DNA of 33,447 nucleotides from Cecembia sp. (GCF_007126775.1 NZ_SLAP01000254.1:1-33447), one strand, 5' to 3'; numbered from the stretch's first letter, positions 14,882 through 24,082 are shown. The notes: generated by a model not told the origin, from the letters alone. Numbers and translations: made by a program.

Positions 14882-16759
14882 TTATGTGTTTGTCACAATT
14901 TGTTCCCCCTGTTTGAAGACTTTGTCAATTTTGATGGATGTTCCGTTTTCCAATCTGAATATCAGCCAATCACTCTGTGATTCTAAGCCGGCAAAAAACA
15001 AGGGAACTTCTGATGCCATCCTCCAGGCCTCGGGAAGTTCAAGAAGGTCTTCCTTTACAAGAAATTCGATTCCTTGCATTAAACTTTTTGCGGCACCAGC
15101 CAAAAGTCCATTTCCATACTTCATGGCTAAGCGGCCATTTTCTTCCAAAATGATTTCATCTCCAATCGGGCTTTCGTATACGCCAGGTTCCATGCCAAAG
15201 AATTTGGTACTATCACTGATCAAAAAAGCTTTTTCCCCTTTGACTTTTAGGACAACTTTCAAAAAGGATGGATCCAAATGAAAGCCATCAGCGATCAGAC
15301 TGGCATACAATTCATCATGGGCCAATTGATCCCATAAGATGTTGGGATGACGGGGAAGCATCAGAGGTGCTGCATTTCCCAGATGCGTGGAGAGCGTGGC
15401 ACCGGCCTCGGTAGCCCGCGCTATATCTTGGGAAGAGGAATTTGAATGTCCGATAGCAACAAGAATGTTTCCCTTTACGCATCTTTGAATCAATTCCTTG
15501 GCACCTTTCAGTTCTGGGGCTAAAGTGATTAGTTTGATGCGACCACCACTTGCTTTTTGGAATTTTTCCACCAATTCCCAAGAGGGTTTTTGTATGTGCT
15601 TTTCTGGATGGGCTCCTTTGGCCCCTTCTATGGAAGAGATAAATGGCCCTTCCAAATGAATGCCTAAAATACAGGAATTGACCAATGCATCATTTTGGCA
15701 GGCCTGATCTATTGTGATCAGATTTTCTGTTATAATTTGAGGGTCGTTGGTAATCAAAGTGGGAAAGAATCCCGTCACTCCTTTATCCAATAAGGATTTG
15801 ACAGACTTTCGGATAGCTTTCAAACCAAGCCCGCTTTCATTGAAATCTATGCCTGCTATGCCATTAACCTGTAAGTCTATGAGTCCTTTTCCGCAAAATG
15901 GAATTTGAGGATGTACATTCTCGGGAATATTGACAGAGGTTGGCCGTATCCCGTGCTCATCAACACAAATGCAAAGATTTCTTGTGAGGATATCCATAGC
16001 GAATAGAGCATCTTGTGGTATCAAAGGATTGAGTTGGGGAAGGGCATCTTGGTCTGTAAACAAATGGCAGTTCCAATGCCCCCTCAAAATTGAAGCCGGG
16101 CAATTTTCATCAATTTGACCGTAAAGTGTTTGGTGCACTGCCTTTCTTTTCTGAGCAGTCGGAACTACACAACAAATCATATCAGCATTCAATAAGGCTG
16201 GTACTGTCAAAGTAATGGCATGGGTGGGTACTTTGGCCAGGTTTTCAAAACACCCATCATTTACCTGTTGCTGCCTGCAAACCTCATCCAGTTCCACCAT
16301 CTTGAGCAATTTATCATCATTAAAATCGGCTACAGGAGGGTCATTGAAGGCGATATGCCCATTTTCACCGATGCCCATGCATACAATATCTATTTGTTTT
16401 TCATTCAAAAGGGCGGCATACCTTTCACATTCTTTTTCAATGGAATTATTCCCATCAATTAGGTGGATCTGCTTCAAAGGGATATTGTCGAACAATGTAG
16501 CTTTCAAAAAATGAGAGAATAAAGCGGGGTGGGAAGGTTCGAGCTCCAGATATTCATCCATATGAAATGCCACCACCTTTTCCCAAGGGATAAGGGAGGA
16601 ATTCCTGAGATAGCTCAAAAATTCATTTTGAGAGGGTGCAGCGGCAAAGACTATCCGGATTTCATCTTGTTTCCCGGCGAGTTCTATAATTTTCTTTTCA
16701 ACCCAGCTTCCAGCAGCTTTCCCCATTTCCGCTCTAGTTTGGTGGACCTGTACCTGCAT
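14882..16759 (-). CDS. NagB-NagA fusion: glucosamine-6-P deaminase-like + GlcNAc-6-P deacetylase
   Basis: This 625-residue protein joins two enzymes normally separate. Residues 1-245 are NagB-like: HMDEY at 66-70 and MGIGENGHIAFNDP around 128-141, with His135. The usual LPTGGTP phosphate loop is replaced by AAAPSQNEF. Residues 285-620 are NagA-like with all main active-site residues: Glu370 (LEGPF), His438 (GHS), His459 (THL), His494 (DGFH) and Asp516 (SDS). Together they would convert GlcNAc-6-P to GlcN-6-P and then fructose-6-P plus ammonia. The gene follows the symporter by 5 bp in an operon with a Gfo/Idh oxidoreductase. The required amino-sugar kinase is not in the window. Confidence 0.88.
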   Translation of the reverse strand: MQVQVHQTRAEMGKAAGSWVEKKIIELAGKQDEIRIVFAAAPSQNEFLSYLRNSSLIPWEKVVAFHMDEYLELEPSHPALFSHFLKATLFDNIPLKQIHLIDGNNSIEKECERYAALLNEKQIDIVCMGIGENGHIAFNDPPVADFNDDKLLKMVELDEVCRQQQVNDGCFENLAKVPTHAITLTVPALLNADMICCVVPTAQKRKAVHQTLYGQIDENCPASILRGHWNCHLFTDQDALPQLNPLIPQDALFAMDILTRNLCICVDEHGIRPTSVNIPENVHPQIPFCGKGLIDLQVNGIAGIDFNESGLGLKAIRKSVKSLLDKGVTGFFPTLITNDPQIITENLITIDQACQNDALVNSCILGIHLEGPFISSIEGAKGAHPEKHIQKPSWELVEKFQKASGGRIKLITLAPELKGAKELIQRCVKGNILVAIGHSNSSSQDIARATEAGATLSTHLGNAAPLMLPRHPNILWDQLAHDELYASLIADGFHLDPSFLKVVLKVKGEKAFLISDSTKFFGMEPGVYESPIGDEIILEENGRLAMKYGNGLLAGAAKSLMQGIEFLVKEDLLELPEAWRMASEVPLFFAGLESQSDWLIFRLENGTSIKIDKVFKQGEQIVTNT

Positions 16760-16764
16760 GAATT

Positions 16765-18225
16765 TTAATTTTGATACAATTGAGAATACATCTTGCCTAC
16801 TTTTTTCGGGATATCAGTCGAGGAAAATAAGCCAACCGTCACATATATAACAAATGAAACCATCAAAGGCAGACTTACCTGAAAAGCGAGGCTGTTGATT
16901 TCAATATTTTTTGTAAAGATAAATGCCAAAAAGCCTGCCAGAATAGAAGAAATCGCGGCCGACGCTCCACATCTTTGAAACGCCGGAATCAAACCCAAAA
17001 GCAAAGGAATGGCGATAGGTCCTACCAAGGCTCCAAACCAGGAGATGATCAAGCCCAATACTCCTCCAAAATATTCATATTGCAATGCTACCAGAATTGT
17101 CATAGAGGTGAATAGAAATGTGACAGTTCTGGCTATCTTCAAGGAGTTTGAATGGATTTTTCGTGAAAGGTTTGGAAGTATATCCCGGCTGATTACAGCT
17201 GCAATGGTATTGATGTCAGAGGAAGTCATAGACATGGTATTGGCAAAGAGGGAAGCGATGACCAAGCCTACCAATCCAGAAGGTAGAAGCAGTAAAGTGA
17301 GTTCCCCGTAGGATTGGCTTGGGTCTGCCAAATCCGGAAGTAAAACAGGTGCTGCCCACATGGGGAAGAACAGAATCAAAGGCCAAATCAAATAAAGCCA
17401 TCCTGATAATTTAGCAGCTTTCACCACTTGTTTTTCAGAAGGGCTTGAAATATATCGGGTGGCAAGGTTCCATTGTCCGCCATTGTATGATAAAAAATTG
17501 ATAAATAGGAAAGCTATGGCAAAACCAACGGTATACGGTTCGTGGAAAACTTGACTATTCCCTTCAGGAAGTTGCTGCCAAAGGCCTGAAAGGGTAGATA
17601 GGCCATCAAGATGCAATAGGACAGCGATAAACATCACCACTCCTGCCAATAGCTGAACAATAAACTGTGCAAAATCCGTGATAACTACAGCCCAAAGTCC
17701 TCCAAAGGTGATATAGAGTAATGAGATTCCTCCAGAAACCAAAATGCCAACTTGCAAACTGATCCCCGTAAATACATTTAATAAAATAGCAATGGATGCC
17801 CATTTCGCACCGATATCAAATAATTTGAGCAATACACCCGACCAGGCTATCAATTGTTGGGTGAAAAGATTGTACCTGATTTTTAAAAATTCTAAAGGGG
17901 ATTGGATATGGAAAACCTTTCTCAATTTCATCCAAAGTACGGGAAATCTTTTGGCACTGACGAGAATACCGATCCCAATGGTGAAAGCCCACCAAAAATA
18001 AATCGAAATGCCGTGCGTATAAGCCAAAGCTGCATAGGCCACAAATACTGCCCCACTGTATCCTGAGACATGGTGAGAAATACCCGATAGCCACCAGGGA
18101 AGATTTCCCCCTGCCACGAAATAGTCTTCAGAGTTTTTATTCCTGAAATAGGCATAGATACCAATAGCCAACATCAGCAAGAAAAAAAGGCCAATGATAA
18201 TCAGGTCAAAAGGACTTAGTTTCAT
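16765..18225 (-). CDS. Sodium:solute symporter (SSS family), probably sugar
   Basis: This 486-residue integral membrane protein has about 13 hydrophobic segments and no signal peptide. The SSS signature region near TM2 reads SGISHHVSGYSGAVF (about 48-62), as in sodium/glucose-type carriers of Bacteroidota. TM1 begins at about residue 9. It is placed 14 bp after the Tat-exported oxidoreductase and 5 bp before the NagB-NagA fusion, so the three form one operon. The context suggests sodium-driven uptake of an amino sugar, or of a sugar product made in the periplasm by the oxidoreductase. Sequence alone does not fix the substrate. Confidence 0.88.
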   Translation of the reverse strand: MKLSPFDLIIIGLFFLLMLAIGIYAYFRNKNSEDYFVAGGNLPWWLSGISHHVSGYSGAVFVAYAALAYTHGISIYFWWAFTIGIGILVSAKRFPVLWMKLRKVFHIQSPLEFLKIRYNLFTQQLIAWSGVLLKLFDIGAKWASIAILLNVFTGISLQVGILVSGGISLLYITFGGLWAVVITDFAQFIVQLLAGVVMFIAVLLHLDGLSTLSGLWQQLPEGNSQVFHEPYTVGFAIAFLFINFLSYNGGQWNLATRYISSPSEKQVVKAAKLSGWLYLIWPLILFFPMWAAPVLLPDLADPSQSYGELTLLLLPSGLVGLVIASLFANTMSMTSSDINTIAAVISRDILPNLSRKIHSNSLKIARTVTFLFTSMTILVALQYEYFGGVLGLIISWFGALVGPIAIPLLLGLIPAFQRCGASAAISSILAGFLAFIFTKNIEINSLAFQVSLPLMVSFVIYVTVGLFSSTDIPKKVGKMYSQLYQN

Positions 18226-18239
18226 GGTTTATTGGATTG

Positions 18240-19592
18240 TTAGACAATAGGTTCCCATCCTGGTTGATACTCCCTTGACCAGTGTTGCTGGGCCTCAGGG
18301 TTGTTAAGAATATGACCTGTTTTGGAATCTATCTCCAATGATTGACCTACTCGCTGTGCGATATTTCCCAATTGCACCAAAAGGGTGCTGGTCTGTCCTC
18401 CGTAAATATCTGCGGCCAATGGTGTTCCTTTTCGGATGGCATCAAACATATTTTGGATGTGGATACCGTCCAGTTCATGGGTTGGATCCGAAAGGTTTCT
18501 GGGGTCAACAGGTCTATCGTATTTTACTTCTTTGACCACTTTATTTTGACGGTCCAAAATGCTATAATTATTCCCGCCGTCAATTTTTATGGCACCTTCT
18601 TCACCGTAAAAAATTACCCCCACGCTGGAGCCTTCCACATTCAGCCCATTGCAGCTTCTCCCTTCCCAGGTGATCAGGCTATTGTTTTCAAACTCTAGGT
18701 TGATAATCTGTGTGTCGGGTGTTTCCCAATCATCCTGATAGTGGTACCGTCCTCCGGCAGAACTCACTTTATTTGGGTAATCTACCTGCAAACCCCAACG
18801 GGCCAGATCCACCATATGGGTGCCATTGTTCAATGCCTCTCCTGTGCCCCAGTTCCAGAACCAATGCCAATTGTAATGGATGATATTGTCCCGGTAATCC
18901 TCTCTTGGCGCTGGACCTTGCCACAAGTCATAATCCAGGTGTTGTGGTACAGGTACTTTTTTTCCGATACCAATGGGTGCCCGGTTGTTGCTATACCAGG
19001 TTTTGGCCATATAGGGTCTGCCGATAACCCCTGCATGCAGCGCTTTGATGGCTTCAACCACATGGGGCCAGGACCTTCGCTGATTTCCCATTTGTATCAC
19101 TCTTTTATATTTGGAAGTGGCCTGAAGCAATAATTCCCCTTCATGCGGATTATGGCTGGCAGGTTTTTCTAAATACACATCTTTACCCGCCTTGCAGGCT
19201 AAAATTGCTGCCGGTGCATGCCAATGGTCTGGCGCCGCAACCACCAAAACATCCAGGTCTTTATCTTCCAGACTTTTTCTGAAATCAGGTGTATATTTTG
19301 GTCTATTTTGCTGAATATCGGAAACGGCCTCAATGCATTTTTCTGCAGCATGTTTGTCTACCTCGCAGATATGGAGTACTTCTGCATTAGGCTGCGAAGC
19401 AAAGTTCAAAGCCAAGGCCATTCCCCTGCTATTTACACCCATGACCGCTACTTTAATGCGCTCATTGGAACCTAAAATGTTGCGGTAGCTTTTTGCACTA
19501 AAGGCGGGCAAGGCGCCTCCAATGCTGATTGCAGCTGAGGCAGTCAAGGATTTCTTGATGAATCCTCTTCTGGTGTCTTTTGGATTTTTCAT
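18240..19592 (-). CDS. Tat-exported Gfo/Idh/MocA oxidoreductase C
   Basis: The protein is 450 residues from the ATG at 19592. A TTG 21 bp further upstream would add seven residues before the Tat signal, so I prefer the ATG. The Tat motif is TRRGFIKK (Arg8-Arg9). The Rossmann loop is GVNSRG, followed by an APDHWH segment and EKPAS with the catalytic Lys. The length and signal match large periplasmic members, some of which (such as the GH109 enzymes) cleave glycosides through an NAD-dependent redox cycle. It is the first gene of an operon with a symporter and the NagB-NagA fusion, so an amino-sugar glycoside is a reasonable but unproven substrate. Confidence 0.87.
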   Translation of the reverse strand: MKNPKDTRRGFIKKSLTASAAISIGGALPAFSAKSYRNILGSNERIKVAVMGVNSRGMALALNFASQPNAEVLHICEVDKHAAEKCIEAVSDIQQNRPKYTPDFRKSLEDKDLDVLVVAAPDHWHAPAAILACKAGKDVYLEKPASHNPHEGELLLQATSKYKRVIQMGNQRRSWPHVVEAIKALHAGVIGRPYMAKTWYSNNRAPIGIGKKVPVPQHLDYDLWQGPAPREDYRDNIIHYNWHWFWNWGTGEALNNGTHMVDLARWGLQVDYPNKVSSAGGRYHYQDDWETPDTQIINLEFENNSLITWEGRSCNGLNVEGSSVGVIFYGEEGAIKIDGGNNYSILDRQNKVVKEVKYDRPVDPRNLSDPTHELDGIHIQNMFDAIRKGTPLAADIYGGQTSTLLVQLGNIAQRVGQSLEIDSKTGHILNNPEAQQHWSREYQPGWEPIV

Positions 19593-19875
19593 GATGCTTG
19601 GAAAACTTGTCAATCTAAGTCAGGAGAATGATTAGGACATGTTAATTCTTGAATATATTAATTTGTTGAATTGAAAGATGAAAAATTTTGTTAATCGGGT
19701 TTATGTTGATTTAAAAATTCGGATTTGTGATTGTTTTTTAGAATTTCTCCTTTTGTGTAATTCATTTTTGATTTCCTTCTTTCAAGCCTTAAATTTCTAT
19801 GGGATGATTAAGTCAGTTACATGCTCCTTTGATTCCCCAAGTCAAGAGACAAAAAGGTGTTAAATTAATCCCCTT

Positions 19876-21162
19876 ATGAAACAAAGAAGAAACTTCCTGA
19901 AATCGACTGGTACGGCCATAGTTGGCACGGCTTTGTTGCCTTTGACATTTTCGTTTCAACCTGCCCATGCCTCCATAAATAAAGTTTTGAAAGTAGGTCT
20001 TATTGGTTGTGGTGGCCGTGGGACAGGTGCGGCAGCACAGGCTTTAAAAGCTGATTCTGATGCCATATTGACCTGTATGGCGGATATTTTTCCTGATTAC
20101 TTGGAGGAATCTTACAATAACCTCATGATGGTCAACCCAAATCAGGTCAAAGTAGATAAGGCCCATCAGTTTATAGGTTTTGATGCTTACAGGAAGGTCT
20201 TGGATTCGGATGTGGATGTGGTCATATTGACTACACCTCCGGCCTTTAGACCCCAGCATTTTGTTGAAGCGGTAGCTGCGGGGAAGCATGTATTCTGTGA
20301 GAAACCAGTTGCGGTAGATGCGCCAGGTGTCCGGGCTGTATTGGCAGCAGCCAAAATAGCCAAGGAAAAAGGATTGTCTGTGGTTTCAGGTTTTACTTTT
20401 CGCTATGATTTTCCCAAAAGAGCTCTTTTTGAAAAAATCACCCAAGGAGATATCGGGGAGGTCAGGTCTATTCTGACGGTAAGAAACGGTGGAGGGCTTT
20501 GGTATAAAGAAAGAAAGCCCAACTGGACAGAAATGGAATACCAATTGAGAAATTGGTATTACTATGATTGGTTGTCGGGAGATTATATTGTAGAAATGAT
20601 GGTTCATAGCCTAGATTTGATGTCTTGGGCACTCGGAGGACAATTACCGGTCAGGGTTACCGGGACTGGTGGCAGACAATCAAGGACAGATACCAAGTGG
20701 GGAAATATTTACGATCATTTCGCCATTGAATATGAATACCCCAATGGGGTTAAAGGGGTGCATTTTAGCAGGCAGCAGCAGGGCAGTTCGAATACCAACC
20801 GGGCAGAGATTGTGGGAAGAGAAGGGGATGCACATATTGATATCGGCAGGCAAGCACATGTTATTAGCAGTCGGAATCCCTGGAGTTATGAGAGAGAAAA
20901 AAACAATCCCTACGAAACACAGCATGAGGAATTGTTTGCCGCAATCCGGGCCGATAAACCGATCAATGAGGGGGAGTTGATGGCCAATAGTACCATGCTT
21001 GCCATCATAGGGAGAATGGCGGCCTACAGTGGACAGACAATTTCTTGGGAGGATGCTATGAGGTCTAATCTGACTCTAGGACCAAAGATGGAAGATTACG
21101 ATTGGAATCTGGTTTGGCCTGTGCCCCCTGTAGCAGTTCCGGGAGTCACAAAAGTTTTGTAA
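19876..21162 (+). CDS. Tat-exported Gfo/Idh/MocA oxidoreductase D
   Basis: This 428-residue protein has a Tat signal (RRNFLK, Arg4-Arg5; cleavage near AHA at 30-32). GCGGRG at 44-49 is the canonical dinucleotide loop and EKPVA at 142-146 holds the catalytic Lys. A MVHSLDLMSW segment marks the sugar-binding domain. It lies 25 bp before a DUF1080 gene. This pairing is known from 3-keto-glycoside pathways, where a Gfo/Idh enzyme oxidises the C3 hydroxyl of a glycoside and a DUF1080 enzyme breaks the glycosidic bond by elimination. Oxidation of a glycoside in the periplasm is therefore the likely job. Confidence 0.88.
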   Translation: MKQRRNFLKSTGTAIVGTALLPLTFSFQPAHASINKVLKVGLIGCGGRGTGAAAQALKADSDAILTCMADIFPDYLEESYNNLMMVNPNQVKVDKAHQFIGFDAYRKVLDSDVDVVILTTPPAFRPQHFVEAVAAGKHVFCEKPVAVDAPGVRAVLAAAKIAKEKGLSVVSGFTFRYDFPKRALFEKITQGDIGEVRSILTVRNGGGLWYKERKPNWTEMEYQLRNWYYYDWLSGDYIVEMMVHSLDLMSWALGGQLPVRVTGTGGRQSRTDTKWGNIYDHFAIEYEYPNGVKGVHFSRQQQGSSNTNRAEIVGREGDAHIDIGRQAHVISSRNPWSYEREKNNPYETQHEELFAAIRADKPINEGELMANSTMLAIIGRMAAYSGQTISWEDAMRSNLTLGPKMEDYDWNLVWPVPPVAVPGVTKVL

Positions 21163-21187
21163 TGATGTTTAAATTCAAGCAGTTGAT

Positions 21188-21928
21188 ATGAGAAATGTGA
21201 TCTTGATTGGTTTTTTGCTTGCTTTCGTATTTCAGAGCAATGCACAGGAGTATTTATTTGAATTTGGAACGGTGAGGGGCTTGGATGCTTTGGTGGATTC
21301 GGAATCTCCAGCAGAAACGCCAATCAAGTGGTTTGATGTCAATACGGGTAAAGATTCCTGGTATTTCGACGGGGAGGAGCTGGTATGTAAAGGGTTGCCC
21401 ATAGGTGTCATCCGTTCAGAAAATCAATACCAAAATTTCATCATGCATATCGAGTGGAAGCATATGGAAGCAGGCGGGAATTCCGGGACATTTGTCTGGA
21501 GCAGTGCTGTCCCAGGAGAGAATAGACTCCCCGATGGGGTGGAGGTGCAGATGTTGGAATTAGATTGGGTGAATCAGAATAAAAAAGACGGCGTATTGCC
21601 ACCTATTGCTTATGTGCATGGGGAACTGTTTGGAGTTGGGGGAGTAGAAACTGTTCCTGATAACCCAAGGGGAACCAGAAGTAAATCCATAGAAAATCGC
21701 TGTTTGGGAGAAGGGGAGTGGAATTCCTATGTGGTTGTCTGTGTGGATGGCGTCATCAAACTATCCGTGAATGGCAAATTTGTCAATGGTATTAGCCAGT
21801 CCACGCAGAGAAAAGGTTATATCTGTCTGGAGTCCGAAGGAGCCCCTATTCATTTTAGGAATCTTAGGATTACGGAATTGCCACCAGGAGTTATTTCAGA
21901 AGATCAGATTGCGCCGTTATTTCAATAA
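21188..21928 (+). CDS. DUF1080 / 3-keto-disaccharide hydrolase-like protein
   Basis: This 246-residue protein has a signal peptide ending SNAQ (residue 20). A concanavalin-like beta-sandwich follows, with the DUF1080 hallmark [16 protein letters not shown] and the later [15 protein letters not shown] strand pair. Members of this family act on 3-keto glycosides, cleaving them by hydrolysis or elimination/hydration. It is 25 bp downstream of oxidoreductase D, whose product would be its substrate. Its 3' end faces the convergent propeller gene at 38 bp. The family assignment is firm; the exact glycoside is not known. Confidence 0.87.
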   Translation: MRNVILIGFLLAFVFQSNAQEYLFEFGTVRGLDALVDSESPAETPIKWFDVNTGKDSWYFDGEELVCKGLPIGVIRSENQYQNFIMHIEWKHMEAGGNSGTFVWSSAVPGENRLPDGVEVQMLELDWVNQNKKDGVLPPIAYVHGELFGVGGVETVPDNPRGTRSKSIENRCLGEGEWNSYVVVCVDGVIKLSVNGKFVNGISQSTQRKGYICLESEGAPIHFRNLRITELPPGVISEDQIAPLFQ

Positions 21929-21966
21929 AGTTCGGGATATTCGGCTTTTGTGTAATTGATTTATTC

Positions 21967-23013
21967 CTAAACACGGATGAGTTTAATGGGATAGCTCTTG
22001 TTGGCATTCCACTGGCAAACATAGATATTTTCATCTTGATCAATGCAGACATCGTGGCAGTGCTTAAAGATGGTCTCCTGTTGGACCATAAGCTGTAATT
22101 CTCCATCGATATATTTAGGAGCGGTACCTCCGGGATTGGAAACCACCTTGTTATTTTCATCCAGTATGGTGACAAAACCCGAATTATCCATTTGTTCCAG
22201 GTATTTTTTTCTGGACCAGCAGACACCGGAATAAAGAATTCTCCCGTGTATTACAGGTCTGCAGACAAAGGCCCCCGGAAGAAAAATCGTTTCCAAATAT
22301 TTTCCATCCATCGTGAATCTTTTAAAGGAATTATGTCCTCTTGAGGTGCATAGCAATGTAGGTTCTCCAGCTTTTCTTTGATCAACGGCAATACCATGAA
22401 CTGTTTTGAATTGCTCGTCTTCGTGCCCGTCCCCTCCGAATTTTCTTATGAAGTTCCCTTTTGCATCATAATGAAGTATAAACTGGGAGCCATATCCGTC
22501 TGTGATGTAAAGGTCTCCGTTTGGAGCGACTGCTGTTTCTGTTGGTGTATAGCGCATTCCTTCCGAATAAATCCCTTGACTCTGAGGAGCTGGGATTTCA
22601 GTAATTATTTTTCCATTGAGGTTAGTCTTGATTACCCTGCCTCCATTGTCCACTACCCAAAGAAATTCTTCTTCTCCTTCCTGGCTCAATGAAAGCCCAT
22701 GGGCAGCAGGGAGGTTTAAGGTCCAGGAATCAAGGATTTTCCCATCTTGGTTATAGATGAGTATGTTGTTTTTAGGTTCATCCGTCACCATGAATAGGCG
22801 TCCTTTTCGATCCATTACCATTTCATGGCAATTATTTACCGGAAACTTAGCGGGATCCAGATTGCCCCAATTTAAGTCCACTTTATATGTAAAATCACCA
22901 TGTCCTATGATGGTGTCTTTATTCAGATTAAAAGCTGAAAGGGAAAAGGTGCTCATGGCTAAACCCGAAAGGGCGGTTTGTTTTATAAAATCTCTTCTTT
23001 TGATGCTTTTCAT
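21967..23013 (-). CDS. Tat-type NHL/6-bladed beta-propeller protein
   Basis: This 348-residue protein has a Tat signal (KRRDFIKQT, Arg6-Arg7) and then repeating NHL-like blades: HEMVMDRKGRLFMVTDE, TAVAPNGDLYITDGYG, GIAVDQ and VCIDQDENIYVCQW. Six-bladed propellers of this kind bind ligands or act as lyases/lactonases, and a peptidylamidoglycolate-lyase-like relation is possible. Tat export suggests folding or metal loading before secretion. It is convergent with the DUF1080 gene and divergent from the TIM-barrel gene, so it probably belongs to the same glycan locus. I can give no catalytic residues. Confidence 0.75.
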   Translation of the reverse strand: MKSIKRRDFIKQTALSGLAMSTFSLSAFNLNKDTIIGHGDFTYKVDLNWGNLDPAKFPVNNCHEMVMDRKGRLFMVTDEPKNNILIYNQDGKILDSWTLNLPAAHGLSLSQEGEEEFLWVVDNGGRVIKTNLNGKIITEIPAPQSQGIYSEGMRYTPTETAVAPNGDLYITDGYGSQFILHYDAKGNFIRKFGGDGHEDEQFKTVHGIAVDQRKAGEPTLLCTSRGHNSFKRFTMDGKYLETIFLPGAFVCRPVIHGRILYSGVCWSRKKYLEQMDNSGFVTILDENNKVVSNPGGTAPKYIDGELQLMVQQETIFKHCHDVCIDQDENIYVCQWNANKSYPIKLIRV

Positions 23014-23140
23014 GTTGTTTTTAAGAAATTCAAAACAAAATATCTTAAAAATTCAACATATTAAAACACCATTCGTCAAAATTGCTTATAATTTGTATGA
23101 TTATTATGCTTAAATTCAAAATCAAACCCAATGTAAACCT

Positions 23141-23977
23141 ATGAAAAGAATAAGTAAAATTTTGAGTTTAGGCTTAATGATGATGTTATCCGGTTCATTG
23201 TTTGCCCAAGAGATCGCCCTTCAACTTTATTCCCTTAGGAATGAGATGCGCGAAGACATGAAAGGCTCCCATCAATTGATTGCTGACTGGGGAATACAAT
23301 ATATGGAAGGTGGAGGAACCTACGGAATGGAATTGGACGATTACAAGGGATTTATTTCCGGCCTTGGACTTTCAGTTATTGGAGTTGGTGCGGATTTTAA
23401 GCTCTTGCAGGAAAACCCACAAGCCATTATAGACAACGCTAAGGCATTTGGTGCCAAATATGCTACCTGCTTTTGGATTCCTCATGAGAATGGAAAATTT
23501 AGCATCAAAGAGACTCAAGAAGCCATCAAAGTATTCAATGAAGCAGGGAAAATCCTTAAAGATGCTGGAATTACACTTTGTTATCACCCCCATGGTTATG
23601 AGTTCCATCCCCATGGAGATGGTGTTCTGTTTGATGAATTGCTAAAAAATGCCAAGAATTATGCCTTCAATATGGACGTATTTTGGGTACAGATGGGAGG
23701 AGGGGATCCCTTGGCCATCATGCAAGAGTATCCGGATAAATTCCCTCTATTGCATTTAAAAGACAGGGCACATGGTACGCCAGGCAGTTCTGACGGGAGG
23801 GGAGATGTAGAGACGAATGTAGTACTTGGTACAGGAGATGTGGATATAAGGGGCTTGATCAAGCAGGCCATGAAAGTTGGCACTGAGTATCTGATCATTG
23901 AAGATGAATCTTCAAGATCTGTGCAACAGATTCCTCAAAGTGTAGCCTTTATTAAGCAAGTCTTGTCTGAAAAATGA
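23141..23977 (+). CDS. Secreted sugar isomerase/epimerase-like TIM-barrel protein
   Basis: The protein is 278 residues with a signal peptide ending SLFAQ (residue 23). A xylose-isomerase-like / AP-endonuclease-2 TIM barrel spans about 25-275. Likely metal or acid-base residues are His151 and Glu154 (HPHGYEF), Asp179 (NMDVFW), His205 (LHLKD) and Glu254 (IIEDES). Relatives in 3-keto-sugar pathways epimerise or dehydrate keto intermediates. Placement beside the DUF1080/oxidoreductase pair supports that. A clean intrinsic terminator follows 20 bp after the stop codon. Confidence 0.82.
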   Translation: MKRISKILSLGLMMMLSGSLFAQEIALQLYSLRNEMREDMKGSHQLIADWGIQYMEGGGTYGMELDDYKGFISGLGLSVIGVGADFKLLQENPQAIIDNAKAFGAKYATCFWIPHENGKFSIKETQEAIKVFNEAGKILKDAGITLCYHPHGYEFHPHGDGVLFDELLKNAKNYAFNMDVFWVQMGGGDPLAIMQEYPDKFPLLHLKDRAHGTPGSSDGRGDVETNVVLGTGDVDIRGLIKQAMKVGTEYLIIEDESSRSVQQIPQSVAFIKQVLSEK

Positions 23978-23997
23978 AAATGGATTAATCATTACGG

Positions 23998-24022
23998 AAC
24001 CTCCAGCAATGGAGGTTTTTTT
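23998..24022 (+). terminator. Intrinsic terminator with GCAA tetraloop
   Basis: AACCTCCA (23998-24005) pairs with TGGAGGTT (24010-24017) around a GCAA loop, and the T-run extends to 24022. This 8-bp stem with a GNRA loop ends the TIM-barrel transcript and isolates the following queE promoter. Confidence 0.85.
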
Positions 24023-24052
24023 AATGGATTTTTTTGCTGCTGGTTTTTGTTC

Positions 24053-24060
24053 TACATTTG
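24053..24060 (+). promoter_or_regulatory. Bacteroidota-type -7 box (TACATTTG) for queE
   Basis: TACATTTG fits TAnnTTTG exactly. Transcription would begin near 24066, giving a leader of about 50 nt that just contains the riboswitch-like fold at 24083-24116. A TTG at 24034-24036 is 16 bp upstream, shorter than usual for -33 spacing. Confidence 0.55.
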
Positions 24061-24082
24061 CAGTCCCTAAAACTAAGCAGGC

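Noticed and set aside
14886-15281. 131-residue ORF antisense to the NagA domain
   Set aside because: It is a shadow of a gene whose active-site residues are all identifiable; its Ser/Pro-rich translation looks non-coding.
18741-19133. 130-residue ORF antisense to oxidoreductase C
   Set aside because: It lies fully within a typical Gfo/Idh/MocA gene and has no signal, domain or promoter.
19593-19613. TTG start for oxidoreductase C
   Set aside because: The ATG at 19592 places the Tat motif at the usual distance from the N-terminus.
19678-19863. 61-residue ORF in the intergenic stretch before oxidoreductase D
   Set aside because: The Phe/Cys/Leu-rich translation in AT-rich DNA has no recognisable domain or nearby promoter box; probably the chance product of a promoter region.
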